Shown piece after piece: positions 15,815 through 24,755 of a DNA stretch of 39,393 nt. Both the position numbers and the translations under genes were made by a program. Below the pieces are notes generated by a model. It was given only the letters and a program-made list of their open reading frames with translations, was not told where the DNA came from and did not search any database. How positions within the stretch are numbered: the stretch's first letter is position 1; each line of letters begins with the position of its first letter. This DNA is from Lachnospiraceae bacterium (GTDB lineage: Bacteria > Bacillota > Clostridia > Lachnospirales > Lachnospiraceae): positions 1-39,393 of the forward strand of contig JAAVAC010000035.1 in assembly GCA_014804265.1 (NCBI GenBank), in the 5' to 3' direction.

Positions 15815-17002
15815 TTATGCATTCATGCATGCTTCCAAAATCACAAGCATTTCATCAATATCCTGTTCGGTAATGATAAGCGGCGGAAGGAAGCGGATAA
15901 TATTCGTTCCTGCGTTAATGAGCACAAGTCCTTTCTCCAATGCTTTTGTAAGGATTTCATTTACCGGCTTATCTAACACAAGCCCCTGAAGAAGGCCCAG
16001 CCCTCTTCTTTCCAGTACAAAATCATATTTGTCTACAAGAGAGTCCAGCTTCTTTGCAAGGTACGCCCCGCTCTTTTGCACATGCTCTAAAATATGCTGA
16101 CTTTCATATAAGTCTAACACTGTCCATGCCGCTTTGCAAGCCAGAGGGTTACCTCCATATGTAGTTCCGTGATCTCCTGCTGCAAGGGAATTCTGCCCCA
16201 CTTTTTCTGTCATGAGAAACGCACCGATGGGAACGCCGCAGCCAAGAGCCTTCGCTGTGGTCATAATGTCCGGCTTCACTCCATACCTCTGCCAGGCGAA
16301 CATGGTTCCCGTCCTGCCCATACCGCATTGTATTTCATCCAGAATCAGAAGGATGTCCTTTTCATCACAAAGCTTCCTTACTGCCTTTAAAAAGTCTTCC
16401 TCTGCCGGATAAATTCCGCCTTCCCCCTGTACCGTCTCCATAATAATGGCACAGGTCTTGTCATTTACCAAAGACATCACACTGTCAAAATCGTTCAGCT
16501 TTGCAAACTTCACGTTTCCAATCATGGGCTCAAAAGCTTCCCGGTACTTTTTATTTCCCGTAACCGACAAGGCTCCCATGGTCCTGCCATGAAAGGAATG
16601 TTCCATGGCAATGATTTCATGATCCGTGGCGCCATCCTTTAAATAGGCATATTTTCTTGCAGCCTTAATGGCTCCCTCCATAGCCTCCGCTCCGCTGTTT
16701 GTAAAAAACACCCGGTCAAGCCCGGAAACCTGTTTCAGCCTTTTTGCCGCCTCCACTGCCGGAACATTGTAATAATAATTAGAGGTATGGATCAGCTTGT
16801 CAATCTGTTCCTTTAAAGCATTGTTATAAGCCTCATTTCCATACCCTAAGGCAAATACCGCAATGCCCGCCACAAAGTCTAAATATTCCTTTCCATCCAG
16901 ATCATACAGATGAACCCCTTCTCCTCTTTCAAACACCACCGGATACCGGTTATAGGTATGCAAAAGATCCTGTTCCGCCTGGGCAATATATTCTTCCATC
17001 AT
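15815..17002 (-). CDS. argD: Acetylornithine aminotransferase (ArgD)
   Basis: A PLP enzyme that converts N-acetylglutamate semialdehyde and glutamate to N-acetylornithine and 2-oxoglutarate. It is 395 residues, standard for the class-III subgroup. The substrate/PLP site has TNSGAEAMEGAIKAARKY and MEHSFHGRTMGALS, ILDEIQCGMGRTG with the PLP-binding aspartate D222, and K251 (TTAKALGCG) as the Schiff-base lysine. Context (argB 25 bases upstream) selects ArgD over ornithine or GABA aminotransferases. AGGAAGAGCGTAAG precedes the ATG. Confidence 0.95.
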   Translation of the reverse strand: MMEEYIAQAEQDLLHTYNRYPVVFERGEGVHLYDLDGKEYLDFVAGIAVFALGYGNEAYNNALKEQIDKLIHTSNYYYNVPAVEAAKRLKQVSGLDRVFFTNSGAEAMEGAIKAARKYAYLKDGATDHEIIAMEHSFHGRTMGALSVTGNKKYREAFEPMIGNVKFAKLNDFDSVMSLVNDKTCAIIMETVQGEGGIYPAEEDFLKAVRKLCDEKDILLILDEIQCGMGRTGTMFAWQRYGVKPDIMTTAKALGCGVPIGAFLMTEKVGQNSLAAGDHGTTYGGNPLACKAAWTVLDLYESQHILEHVQKSGAYLAKKLDSLVDKYDFVLERRGLGLLQGLVLDKPVNEILTKALEKGLVLINAGTNIIRFLPPLIITEQDIDEMLVILEACMNA

Positions 17003-17027
17003 CTTACGCTCTTCCTTTCCATCTTTT

Positions 17028-17924
17028 CTAATTCGCCATAGAATTTATATCCTCATCTGCAATGATTGCCGTTCCAATTCCCTGATTGGTAAATATCTCT
17101 AACAACAGGCAGTGAGGAATGCGCCCATCCAGAATATGGACTCTGTTTACTCCGTTTTTAATGGCAGAAGTACAATTATTCAGTTTTGGAAGCATTCCGC
17201 CTCCAATCATGCCTTCCCCAATCAATTGATCCGCCTCGCTGACAGTCAGTCTGGAAATAAAGCTGGACTTATCCTCAATATCCCGGTATAAGCCTTCGAT
17301 ATCCGTCAAAAATGCCAGCTTTTGCGCCCCAACCGCCTTTGCGATGGCACATGCCGCATCATCCGCATTGATATTATAGCCCTGATAATCATCTCCCAGC
17401 CCGATAGGCGCCACGATTGGAAGAAAATCTTTTTCCAAAAGATCGTATAAAATCTTTGGATTGACCTGCTTGATATCTCCTACAAAACCGATATCCTCGC
17501 CCTGGGAATACTTTTTGTCCACCTGGAGGAGTTCCCCGTCTTTTCCGCTGATCCCCACTGCCTTTACGCCAAGCTCCTGCACCATGGTTACCAATTGCTT
17601 ATTGACCTTGGAAAGAACCATTTCCGCAATTTCCATTGTTTCCTCATCCGTTACCCGGAGTCCGTTTACGAACTTTGCTTCCTTTCCTACCTTTCCTACC
17701 CAACGGCTGATTTCCTTTCCACCGCCATGGACGATGATCGGCTTAAAGCCTACCAGCTTTAACAACGTCACGTCTTTAATGACGTTCCGTTGTATTTCTT
17801 CGTTTGCCATGGCGCTTCCGCCGTATTTTACCACAATGATCCTTCTGTTATATTTCTGAATATAAGGCAGGGCTTCAATGAGCACCTCCGCCTTTTGTAA
17901 TACCTTTTCCATATCCTTATCCAT
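17028..17924 (-). CDS. argB: Acetylglutamate kinase (ArgB)
   Basis: Phosphorylates N-acetylglutamate, the second step of arginine synthesis and usually the point of arginine feedback control. Visible motifs are VVKYGGSAM (nucleotide site), [10 protein letters not shown] (substrate loop), [35 protein letters not shown] and GMLPKLNNC. 298 residues with the start at 17924, fixed by AAAGGAGG nine bases upstream. A TTG frame extension to 17966 overlaps argJ and is less likely. The N-terminal helix [18 protein letters not shown] is of the type found in arginine-sensitive hexameric kinases; sensitivity itself is inference. Confidence 0.95.
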   Translation of the reverse strand: MDKDMEKVLQKAEVLIEALPYIQKYNRRIIVVKYGGSAMANEEIQRNVIKDVTLLKLVGFKPIIVHGGGKEISRWVGKVGKEAKFVNGLRVTDEETMEIAEMVLSKVNKQLVTMVQELGVKAVGISGKDGELLQVDKKYSQGEDIGFVGDIKQVNPKILYDLLEKDFLPIVAPIGLGDDYQGYNINADDAACAIAKAVGAQKLAFLTDIEGLYRDIEDKSSFISRLTVSEADQLIGEGMIGGGMLPKLNNCTSAIKNGVNRVHILDGRIPHCLLLEIFTNQGIGTAIIADEDINSMAN

Positions 17925-17962
17925 GAAAAGGCCTCCTTTCCTCTTTTTACCGCTTTCTGCTG

Positions 17963-19186
17963 TCAAGAACGGTAATCCGCATTGATTCTTACATAGTCAT
18001 AGCTTAGGTCACAGCCCCATGCGCAGGCGCTGGCATTTCCTGATTTCATATCAATCAGAACCGTTACCTCTTCATCCGAAAGAATTTTCGTTGCCTCCTC
18101 TTCGCTGTAGTCCACAGCGACTCCATCCTTGTAAATCTGAATATTTCCGGATTTTGACTGGAAGAACAACTCCACTGCCTCCGGATTGAATTTTGCACCG
18201 GAATAGCCCATGGCGCATAAAATCCTTCCCCAATTGGCATCATGTCCAAAAATGGCAGCCTTGGTCAGCGAAGAACAAATTACGGATTTTGCAATGGTTT
18301 TTGCCTGCTCCTTTGTATCGGCATGAATGACCTTTGCTTCAAATAAAGCAGTAGCCCCTTCGCCGTCTCCTGCCATTTTCTTTGCCAGCGTCTCATTGAC
18401 GAAATGCAGCGCTTCCACAAATTTTTCGTAATCCGCATTCTTTTCCGCAATTTCCTCATTACCTGCCATACCGTTAGCCAGCACTAACACAGTATCGTTG
18501 GTGGAAGTGTCCCCGTCCACGGAAACCATATTGTAGGTATCCTGTATGTCTTCTCTAAGGGCTTCCTGCAGCAATTCTTTTTTTATGGCAATATCCGTTG
18601 TCAGAAAGGCAAGCATCGTGCACATATTGGGATGTATCATGCCTGAGCCTTTGCACATTCCGCCTATGGTCACGACCCTTCCTCCTATTTCAAAGGTAAC
18701 CGCCACCTGCTTATCCTTTGTATCAGTAGTCATGATCGCCTCTGCTGCAGCCTGCGCCCCCGCCTGGTCTGCTGACTTAGCTGCTGCTAACAATTCCACG
18801 CCCTTTACAATCTTATCAATGGGAAGCTGCACTCCAATGACTCCGGTGGAAGCCACAAGCACGCTTTCCTTTGGAATGCTTAATACTTCTGCCGCTTTTT
18901 TTGCAGTAGCATCACAATATTCATATCCCTGTTTTCCGGTGCAGGCATTGGCAATTCCCGCATTCACAATAACCGCCTGTGCATAAGGGGAATTGGCCAC
19001 AATTTCCTGATCCCAAGTCACACAGGCAGCTTTTACCACATTGCTGGTAAAGGTTCCTGCTGCCGCACATGGCTTTTCACTATAAACAAGCGCCATATCC
19101 TTTCGATCCTGATATTTGATATTCGCTTCTACCCCTGCTGCCAAAAAACCTTTCGGAGCAGTCACTCCGCCTTCGATTTCCTTCAT
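17963..19186 (-). CDS. argJ: ArgJ: ornithine acetyltransferase / N-acetylglutamate synthase
   Basis: Recycles the acetyl group from acetylornithine to glutamate. A 407-residue self-cleaving N-terminal nucleophile enzyme. The cleavage site is [12 protein letters not shown], with T190 as the nucleophile; the preceding residue is cysteine C189, where most ArgJ proteins have alanine. [14 protein letters not shown] and DGDTSTNDT are family motifs. Whether the enzyme is mono- or bifunctional cannot be read with certainty; the neighbouring GNAT gene might supply acetylglutamate if it is monofunctional. AGGAGAAAACGGAT precedes the ATG. Confidence 0.94.
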   Translation of the reverse strand: MKEIEGGVTAPKGFLAAGVEANIKYQDRKDMALVYSEKPCAAAGTFTSNVVKAACVTWDQEIVANSPYAQAVIVNAGIANACTGKQGYEYCDATAKKAAEVLSIPKESVLVASTGVIGVQLPIDKIVKGVELLAAAKSADQAGAQAAAEAIMTTDTKDKQVAVTFEIGGRVVTIGGMCKGSGMIHPNMCTMLAFLTTDIAIKKELLQEALREDIQDTYNMVSVDGDTSTNDTVLVLANGMAGNEEIAEKNADYEKFVEALHFVNETLAKKMAGDGEGATALFEAKVIHADTKEQAKTIAKSVICSSLTKAAIFGHDANWGRILCAMGYSGAKFNPEAVELFFQSKSGNIQIYKDGVAVDYSEEEATKILSDEEVTVLIDMKSGNASACAWGCDLSYDYVRINADYRS

Positions 19187-19209
19187 ATCCGTTTTCTCCT
19201 GTCCTGTTA

Positions 19210-19653
19210 CTACCTGTTGAATGCAACAATATTTTCTTTATTTAAGGTAAAATCATAATAATTCAGATCTTCTCTTTTCGTCCAGCCGATTTCTTTCCAA
19301 AAGGCATTTCCTATATCATTTTCCGAGAATGCGATCAACGATACTTTATTGATCTTTTCTTTTTTCAAAGCCTCCATACAGTGGACTACCATTGCCTTTC
19401 CAATGCCACGTAAGCGGTACTGCTCGCTGACACACACATGATATAAGCAGCCTCTTCTTCCGTCATGCCCGCAGAGAATCGCCCCAACGATCCTGCCATC
19501 TTCTTCTGCCACCACGCTGATGCCCGGATTACGTCTTAAGAAACGTACCACGCCTTCCTTAGAATCATCCTGACTCCTTATGGCAAAATTTTTAATGCTC
19601 ATCCATAAACTATGTACCTGCTCATAATCCTTTTCTTCCATTGCCCTTATCAT
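19210..19653 (-). CDS. GNAT N-acetyltransferase in the arginine cluster
   Basis: A 147-residue Gcn5-related acetyltransferase. The acetyl-CoA-binding motif A is RLRGIGKA (80-87), after LYHVCVSEQY; VVAEEDGRIVGAILCGHDGRRG forms the central sheet. The C-terminal FWKEIGWTKREDLNYYDF is typical. It overlaps argC by four bases (ATGA) and argJ follows after 23 bases, so it is in the operon. By position it may acetylate glutamate (an ArgA-like role) or another amine; the sequence itself resembles general YpeA-type GNATs, not classical ArgA. Moderate confidence only on function. Confidence 0.8.
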   Translation of the reverse strand: MIRAMEEKDYEQVHSLWMSIKNFAIRSQDDSKEGVVRFLRRNPGISVVAEEDGRIVGAILCGHDGRRGCLYHVCVSEQYRLRGIGKAMVVHCMEALKKEKINKVSLIAFSENDIGNAFWKEIGWTKREDLNYYDFTLNKENIVAFNR

Positions 19654-20609
19654 AAATTCAGTCCCTTACTTTCTTCACATCCAAGTAAAATATTCAAACA
19701 CTGGATGGCGGCTCCGGAAGCGCCTTTTCCTAAATTGTCAAACTGCGCCGACAGAACTACCCGTTCCTCATTGCCCGTTACATAAATTCTCAAACCGTCC
19801 CAGCCGCTGCACAGATTTCCGGGAAGCATTCCATTCAATGCTTCCGTTTCCTTCTCATCCATAATCTGAATAAACTGCTGTCCTTTATAATACTCTCTAT
19901 AAAAGCTCCGAAGTCTTTCCGGCATGTCCGCCTCTCCTGCTTTTAGCTTCAATACCCCTGTATATAATGGAAGCGATACCACCATTCCACTGTAATAATC
20001 CGCAACAATCGGAGAAAACAACGGCTGTCTGTCAAGTCCTGTTATTTTCTGCATTTCCTTTAAATGCTTGTGCTGCTGGGTCAGGGCATATTCCCTTGGT
20101 GAATCCAGAGCTTTATCACGTTCCTTTGCCTCATACTCTCCAATCATCTTCTTTCCGCCGCCGCTGTAGCCGGTAAGGGAAAAAGCCGCCACCGGATAAT
20201 CCGGTGAAAGAATACCAGAGGCAGTCAAGGGATATGCCAGAGAAATGAATCCGGTCGCATGACATCCCGGAACAGCAATTCTCTTTCCCGAAGCAATCGC
20301 TTTTCTATGCTCATCCGATAATTCCGGAAACCCATATGCCCATCCCTCTTCCGTCCTATGGGCCGTAGAGGTGTCAATGATTTTAACCTGTTCATTTTCC
20401 ACAAGGCTTACCGATTCTCTTGCGGCAGCATCCGGCAGGCACAAGAAGGTAATGTCAGAAGCATTGATCAGCCTCTTTCTTTCCTCCGTATCCTTTCTCA
20501 GCTCTTTGGATATAGTCAGTAATTCAATATCATCACGTACCTGAAAGCGTTCATGAATCCTAAGTCCTGTAGTGCCTTCACTGCCGTCAATAAAAATCTT
20601 TGTTTTCAC
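19650..20609 (-). CDS. argC: N-acetyl-gamma-glutamyl-phosphate reductase, short type (ArgC)
   Basis: Reduces N-acetylglutamyl phosphate to the semialdehyde using NADPH, third step of arginine synthesis. At 319 residues with IFIDGSEGTTGLRIHERF at the start and FLCLPDAAARES, it fits the shorter type-2 ArgC. The catalytic cysteine is C116 in PGCHATGF; STAHRTEEGWAYGFPEL precedes it. The start is GTG at 20609, with GAGG nine bases upstream and no better in-frame ATG. It is the first gene of the cluster, behind a good sigma-A promoter (20667-20695). Confidence 0.93.
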   Translation of the reverse strand: MKTKIFIDGSEGTTGLRIHERFQVRDDIELLTISKELRKDTEERKRLINASDITFLCLPDAAARESVSLVENEQVKIIDTSTAHRTEEGWAYGFPELSDEHRKAIASGKRIAVPGCHATGFISLAYPLTASGILSPDYPVAAFSLTGYSGGGKKMIGEYEAKERDKALDSPREYALTQQHKHLKEMQKITGLDRQPLFSPIVADYYSGMVVSLPLYTGVLKLKAGEADMPERLRSFYREYYKGQQFIQIMDEKETEALNGMLPGNLCSGWDGLRIYVTGNEERVVLSAQFDNLGKGASGAAIQCLNILLGCEESKGLNL

Positions 20610-20666
20610 AATTGTTTACCTCGCTAAATGTTCTTGTTTTTCGATTTCGTTTGTTACAATTCTTTT

Positions 20667-20695
20667 ATCATACTTCAAAATGAATGGAAACTCAA
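20667..20695 (-). promoter_or_regulatory. Sigma-A promoter for argC operon
   Basis: Minus strand TTGAGT (20695-20690), 17 bases, TATGAT (20672-20667). It gives a leader of about 50 bases. No convincing ARG box was found around it, in contrast to the argG side. Confidence 0.7.
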
Positions 20696-20776
20696 TAAGA
20701 GAATGGTATAAAGTCTGATAAAAGTTCAATGGTTCGGCCTGTTTTTCAAAAAGGGGAGGGGCTTTGGCATGAGGAC

Positions 20777-20924
20777 GTAGGAGCCGCTCTGTGATTTGGT
20801 AGTCTTATGGGCACGTTCTCACTCTGCAAAGACGCAGCGGTACTAACGCACCAAAGTACGGTGCGTAAGTGCCGGCGACTTTGCCAAGGCCCATAAGACT
20901 ACCAAATCACAGAGCGGCTCCTAC
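20777..20924 (+). repeat. Long palindromic element, copy 3 (148 nt)
   Basis: Perfect 36-bp arms at 20777-20812 and 20889-20924. The 19-nt variable block, CCGCTCTGTGATTTGGTAG, lies between GTAGGAG and TCTT. The centre is as in copies 1, 2 and 4, with GGTACT pairing AGTGCC where copy 1 has AGTACT pairing AGTGCT, a compensated A-T to G-C change. The outer right flank is CTGGCTGTCGAAAGGCC. It lies about 80 bases upstream of the argC promoter, in the divergent gap between argC and argG, facing copy 4. Confidence 0.95.
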
Positions 20925-21127
20925 TGGCTGTCGAAAGGCCTCCTTTGTTTGGAAAAGCTTATTGCCTTATTGTATTGAAATGGCACGGGCACGGAATACT
21001 TTTGGATTGTTTTAGAGGCATTCTGGAACAGAAAACACCTTACCTTATTTGTAAAGATTTATAAAAAATACAATCCACTCTAAGCTATTACAAAATTCCG
21101 CAAAACCCCCAGGCGTTTCGATACCCA
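20925..21127. other. Spacer between palindromes 3 and 4, no gene seen
   Basis: About 200 bases of AT-rich sequence in the 861-bp argC-argG gap. It holds the outer flanks of the two palindromes (TCGAAAGGCC on the left, GGCGTTTCGATACCCAGC on the right). I see no convincing ORF, promoter or RNA fold in the rest. Confidence 0.5.
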
Positions 21128-21275
21128 GCAGGAGCAGCCAGCTGATATAGCAGTATTCCAGGCCTTGATGAAGTCGCCGGTCCTTACGCACCGTACTTTG
21201 GTGCGTTAGTACCGCTGCGTCTTCATAGAGCGGGAGCGTGCCCGGAATACTGCTATATCAGCTGGCTGCTCCTGC
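21128..21275 (-). repeat. Long palindromic element, copy 4 (148 nt, inverted)
   Basis: Perfect 32-bp arms at 21128-21159 and 21244-21275. In copy-1 orientation the 19-nt block is CAGCCAGCTGATATAGCAG between GCAGGAG and TATT. In the centre the first stem is ATGAAG/CTTCAT instead of GCAAAG/CTTTGC: three positions changed on each side with pairing kept. The outer flanks are GGATAGGGGGAC and TGGGTATCGAAACGCC. It ends 27 bases before the first ARG-type box of argG. Confidence 0.95.
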
Positions 21276-21301
21276 GTCCCCCTATCCACCGCCCCTTCTC
21301 T

Positions 21302-21319
21302 TTTGCATAATTATACATC
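21302..21319 (+). promoter_or_regulatory. ArgR/AhrC-type ARG box
   Basis: TTTGCATAATTATACATC matches the ARG-box pattern TNTGNATWWWWATNCANA at 17 of 18 positions. A TGCATAATATGCA near-palindrome at 21325-21337 and an ATGCA half-site at 21354-21358 follow, suggesting several arginine-repressor contacts upstream of argG. Confidence 0.65.
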
Positions 21320-21384
21320 TATCATGCATAATATGCAACATTTATTTCATTTTATGCAATCCAAACCGAAATCCTCACATTTTT

Positions 21385-21402
21385 TATGCATAATTTTTCA
21401 CT
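21385..21402 (+). promoter_or_regulatory. Promoter-proximal ARG box of argG
   Basis: TATGCATAATTTTTCACT matches the ARG-box pattern except at two positions. Its last base is the first base of the -35 hexamer, a position where bound repressor would block RNA polymerase. Confidence 0.6.
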
Positions 21403-21430
21403 TGCAATATAAATAGCTTTGTTGTATATT
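21402..21430 (+). promoter_or_regulatory. Sigma-A promoter for argG
   Basis: TTGCAA (21402-21407), 17 bases, TATATT (21425-21430). The GGAGG ribosome site is at 21457-21461, ten bases before the argG ATG. Confidence 0.75.
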
Positions 21431-21470
21431 TAAAAGGTAATGAAAGCAAACTAATTGGAGGATAAAATTT

Positions 21471-22688
21471 ATGAAAGAGAAAGTTATTTTAGCTTATTCA
21501 GGTGGATTGGACACTACAGCGATCATTCCCTGGTTAAAGGAGAATTTTGACTATGAAGTAATCTGTGTATGTATCGACTGCGGGCAGGAAAGTGAATTGG
21601 ACGGATTGGAAGAAAGAGCAAGGTTAAGCGGTGCGTCCAAATTATATATTGAAGATGTGGTAGATGAGTTTTGTGATGAATATGTGGTTCCCTGTGTACA
21701 GGCTCATGCTGTTTATGAAAATAAATATTTATTGGGAACTTCCATGGCAAGACCTGTTATCGCAAAGAGACTGGTTGAAATCGCAAGAAAAGAAGGCGCT
21801 ACTGCTATCTGCCATGGCGCTACCGGAAAGGGAAATGACCAGATTCGTTTTGAACTGGGTATCAAAGCACTTGCTCCCGATTTAAAGATCATTGCCGCAT
21901 GGAGAAATGAAAAATGGACATTGGATTCCAGAGAGTCCGAAATCGAATACTGCAAGGCACATGGAATCGACCTTCCATTTTCCGCTGACAATTCCTACAG
22001 CCGTGACAGGAATCTGTGGCATATCAGCCATGAAGGCTTAGAGCTGGAGGATCCTGCAAATGAACCAAACTTTGAACACTTATTAGTTCTTGGTACCACT
22101 CCGGAAAAAGCTCCCGAAGAAGGGGAATATGTTACTATGACCTTTGAAGCGGGTGTTCCGAAATCCATTAATGGCAAAGCCATGAAGGTTTCTGATATTA
22201 TTCGCGAATTGAATAGGCTTGGCGGCAAACACGGCATTGGCATTGTTGATATTGTAGAAAACCGTGTGGTAGGAATGAAATCCCGGGGAGTTTATGAGAC
22301 ACCAGGCGGAACCATTCTCTACGAAGCGCATCAGCAGTTAGAGGAACTTATTTTAGACCGGGATACTTATCGTGAAAAAGAGGAGATGGGCAATAAGCTG
22401 GCTCAGATCGTGTACGAAGGAAAATGGTTCACCCCTCTTCGTGAAGCGACTCAGGCATTTATCGAATCCACACAGAAATACGTTACCGGCGAAGTAAAAT
22501 TCAAGCTTTACAAAGGCAATATCATAAAAGCAGGCACTACTTCCCCATATTCATTGTATAATGAAAGCATCGCTTCCTTTACGACAGGTGATTTATATGA
22601 CCATCATGATGCTGAAGGCTTCATCAACTTATTTGGTCTTTCCTGTAAGGTACGTGCCATGAAAATGCAGGAAGCAGAAGGTAACTAA
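21471..22688 (+). CDS. argG: Argininosuccinate synthase (ArgG)
   Basis: Joins citrulline and aspartate with ATP to form argininosuccinate. A 405-residue enzyme of normal length. The ATP P-loop is AYSGGLDTT (8-16), and [19 protein letters not shown] follows. [17 protein letters not shown] and [20 protein letters not shown] form the citrulline/aspartate site. The start has a strong GGAGG site. It is transcribed away from argC-argD; argH and argF are not in the window. DUF1294 follows after five bases and may be read through. Confidence 0.97.
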   Translation: MKEKVILAYSGGLDTTAIIPWLKENFDYEVICVCIDCGQESELDGLEERARLSGASKLYIEDVVDEFCDEYVVPCVQAHAVYENKYLLGTSMARPVIAKRLVEIARKEGATAICHGATGKGNDQIRFELGIKALAPDLKIIAAWRNEKWTLDSRESEIEYCKAHGIDLPFSADNSYSRDRNLWHISHEGLELEDPANEPNFEHLLVLGTTPEKAPEEGEYVTMTFEAGVPKSINGKAMKVSDIIRELNRLGGKHGIGIVDIVENRVVGMKSRGVYETPGGTILYEAHQQLEELILDRDTYREKEEMGNKLAQIVYEGKWFTPLREATQAFIESTQKYVTGEVKFKLYKGNIIKAGTTSPYSLYNESIASFTTGDLYDHHDAEGFINLFGLSCKVRAMKMQEAEGN

Positions 22689-22693
22689 TCTAT

Positions 22694-22987
22694 ATGGATG
22701 TTATTTTAGTTCTGATTGTTTATTTCATTCTAGTAAATTTAGCAGGCTTTCTGCTGATGGGAATTGATAAATGGAAGGCCAGGAAACAGGCCTTCCGCAT
22801 CCCTGAGGCTGCCTTGTTTACAATTGCAGTCATTGGCGGCAGCATTGGTTCCATTCTTGGCATGTTTACCTTTCACCACAAAACAAGGCATTGGTATTTC
22901 CTTTATGGAATGCCTGCTATCCTGCTTTTGCAGATAGGACTTTTCTTCCTTCTGCAGTATCTGCCCATCACTTTTGAGATCATGTAA
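22694..22987 (+). CDS. DUF1294 small membrane protein
   Basis: A 97-residue integral membrane protein with about three helices. FLLMGIDKWKARKQAFRIPE is the N-terminal DUF1294 signature; IGGSIGSILGMFTFHHKTRH follows. Members are widespread and uncharacterised. It starts five bases after argG, with AAGG overlapping the argG end, so it is probably cotranscribed. A role in arginine metabolism is not implied. Confidence 0.88.
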   Translation: MDVILVLIVYFILVNLAGFLLMGIDKWKARKQAFRIPEAALFTIAVIGGSIGSILGMFTFHHKTRHWYFLYGMPAILLLQIGLFFLLQYLPITFEIM

Positions 22988-23036
22988 TCATTCAGGCGGA
23001 AAACGATTATTTTATGAGACATAAGGAGAGGAACCC

Positions 23037-23723
23037 ATGTACGTTGCGGTTATTGCTGAAAACATTGCAGATAGAAAGCATATGGAACGACTATTGGACC
23101 GGGTAAGCGATACTATTATGCATACTGCGGGCAATCTCTATATAGAATCCTTTGGCGATGCCAATTCCATTGGTCCGGTTGCGCATAAATACAGTATGTT
23201 TTTTCTGGATTTTCAGACGGATACTGAATTAATGAGTGCGATTATGGATAAATTGACCGAATGTTCCGTTCCTGAGAATAAAATTATCATTTGCCAGCCT
23301 GAAGATGCCCAAATTCCTCTTCCACTTTCCTCAAAAGACTACTTAACCGTACAAAAACCCCTTCGTATGGATCAGTTGATAGATATAGCTTTAAAAGTAC
23401 ATCAAACGGAACTGGATGCCAAAGTGCCTACATTGGAAATCCGAAGCGAAGAGCAGACAACCTATATTCCCATTTCCAATATTATCTACGCCGAAGAAGA
23501 AGGACATCAGGTTCACATCCATCTCACAGAAGGAAAAGAAATTATTATGCTGGGAAATATTATGGATTTTGCAAGAGAAGTGGATTTCTGCGGTGAATTC
23601 ATCACTTACAAAAAGGGCTTCTCTTATAACAGCGCATTTGAAAAGAGTAAATCTTTCAGCCAGATTACCTTAACCACTGGCAAAAAATTTACCCTTTCCA
23701 TTTTAGACAAAAAATTTCCTTGA
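23037..23723 (+). CDS. LytTR-type DNA-binding regulator with divergent receiver
   Basis: A 228-residue regulator. Residues about 1-115 look like a receiver: YVAVIAEN at the start, FFLDFQTD with D58 where the phosphoacceptor would be, and VQKPLR with K107. The usual acidic pair at the N-terminus is AEN, with only one acidic residue, so phosphorylation is uncertain. Residues about 132-228 are LytTR-like (IPISNIIYAEEEGHQVHIHL through FITYKKGFSYN), but the usual FIRxHRSY motif is altered. No LytTR-type sensor kinase is adjacent. AAGGAGAGGAACCC precedes the ATG. It ends 16 bases from the convergent degV gene. Confidence 0.75.
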   Translation: MYVAVIAENIADRKHMERLLDRVSDTIMHTAGNLYIESFGDANSIGPVAHKYSMFFLDFQTDTELMSAIMDKLTECSVPENKIIICQPEDAQIPLPLSSKDYLTVQKPLRMDQLIDIALKVHQTELDAKVPTLEIRSEEQTTYIPISNIIYAEEEGHQVHIHLTEGKEIIMLGNIMDFAREVDFCGEFITYKKGFSYNSAFEKSKSFSQITLTTGKKFTLSILDKKFP

Positions 23724-23739
23724 TTTTGCATATCCTGTC

Positions 23740-24591
23740 TTATACAGTCACAATCACGCCTCCGTCATTAGCATACATACTGCTGATGCCTGCGGTATCC
23801 ACGATCAGGATTTCTTTTACGGTTACTCTTTCTTCTAACAATTGTTTCATGTGGGCTGCCCTTTGCGGACAATTACACTGGGAGATCATGATGCGTGCTT
23901 CTTTTGGCGCCTTTATTTCAGAATTGATTTTTTTTACAATCATATCAGCCATTTTCTGCAATGCCTTTTTCATTCCCACACTTTGTCCCAATTGAACAAT
24001 CATCCCCTCATCCGTAGCGCCCATGATAGGCTTAATGTTCAGGGTAGATGCTACCATTGCCTTGACGTTGGACAAACGTCCATTTTTCCGGAGGGTTTCC
24101 AAATTGTCCAGCACAAAATAAGTATCCTGTGCATCCCGGTAGTCCTCTGCCAGCTTTATAATTTCCTCAAAGCTTTTCCCTTCCTCAACAAGTTCCAAAA
24201 TCTTCAGCGCAATCTGGGTTTCTCCAATGGATGCCGAACAGGAATTGATTACATGGATATTTTTTTCTCCATATTTTTCATGATACAGATTCTTCCCCAG
24301 TACGGCACTGTTATAGCTTCCGCTTAAATTGGAGGAAAGCGTTATCACATACACCTCCTCTGCTTCCGTTACATAAGCTTCCATATATCTTTCCGGCGAA
24401 GGACAGGAGGATTTGGGGCATTCGGGACATGCAGCCACCCGTTTCAGAAAATCAGCCTGATCAAAGCTTTCATCATCCCAGGTGCGATACTCCCCTACCT
24501 GCAGTTCCAAAGAAACAACTTCTACCCTTTCATCCTTCTTTAATTCCGTTGTCAAATCTCCGCAGCTATCTATTACAATTTTGCATCTCAT
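23740..24591 (-). CDS. DegV family fatty-acid-binding protein
   Basis: A 283-residue DegV/FakB-type protein, the family that binds fatty acids and, in FakB members, presents them to the FakA kinase. It starts CKIVIDSCGDLTTEL. The hallmark VITLSSNLSGSYNSA is at about 82-96, and INSCSASIGETQIALKI and NLETLRKNGRLSN follow. No fakA gene is in the window. GTAGGAGAAAAGTT precedes the ATG. It converges with the LytTR gene without an evident terminator between. Confidence 0.9.
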   Translation of the reverse strand: MRCKIVIDSCGDLTTELKKDERVEVVSLELQVGEYRTWDDESFDQADFLKRVAACPECPKSSCPSPERYMEAYVTEAEEVYVITLSSNLSGSYNSAVLGKNLYHEKYGEKNIHVINSCSASIGETQIALKILELVEEGKSFEEIIKLAEDYRDAQDTYFVLDNLETLRKNGRLSNVKAMVASTLNIKPIMGATDEGMIVQLGQSVGMKKALQKMADMIVKKINSEIKAPKEARIMISQCNCPQRAAHMKQLLEERVTVKEILIVDTAGISSMYANDGGVIVTV

Positions 24592-24629
24592 AACTTTTCT
24601 CCTACATCATATAGTTTTCATTACTACTT

Positions 24630-24657
24630 ATCATAGCACATTACTTGCTTTTTGAAA
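24630..24657 (-). promoter_or_regulatory. Candidate sigma-A promoter for degV
   Basis: Minus strand TTTCAA (24657-24652), 16 bases, TATGAT (24635-24630), about 40 bases upstream of the degV ATG. Confidence 0.45.
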
Positions 24658-24681
24658 AGGTATTTCTTTTATTTCTTTATC

Positions 24682-24711
24682 TTGCATACCCACCCTGCCA
24701 TCCATTATAAT
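24682..24711 (+). promoter_or_regulatory. Sigma-A promoter for the DUF5721-like gene
   Basis: TTGCAT (24682-24687), 18 bases, TATAAT (24706-24711), about 44 bases before the ATG at 24756. Confidence 0.65.
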
Positions 24712-24755
24712 GATACTGTCAATCATCCCAATAAACAAAAAAGAAAGGCTCTATC

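Noticed and set aside
20610..20666. T-box or arginine riboswitch in the argC leader
   Set aside because: The leader is only about 50 bases, with no T-box sequence, specifier loop or terminator.
5308..21275. The palindromes as a CRISPR array or integron attC sites
   Set aside because: The copies are far apart and each is a long hairpin, not short repeats with spacers. No cas or integrase genes are present, and attC-type conserved ends with a variable middle are the reverse of what is seen.
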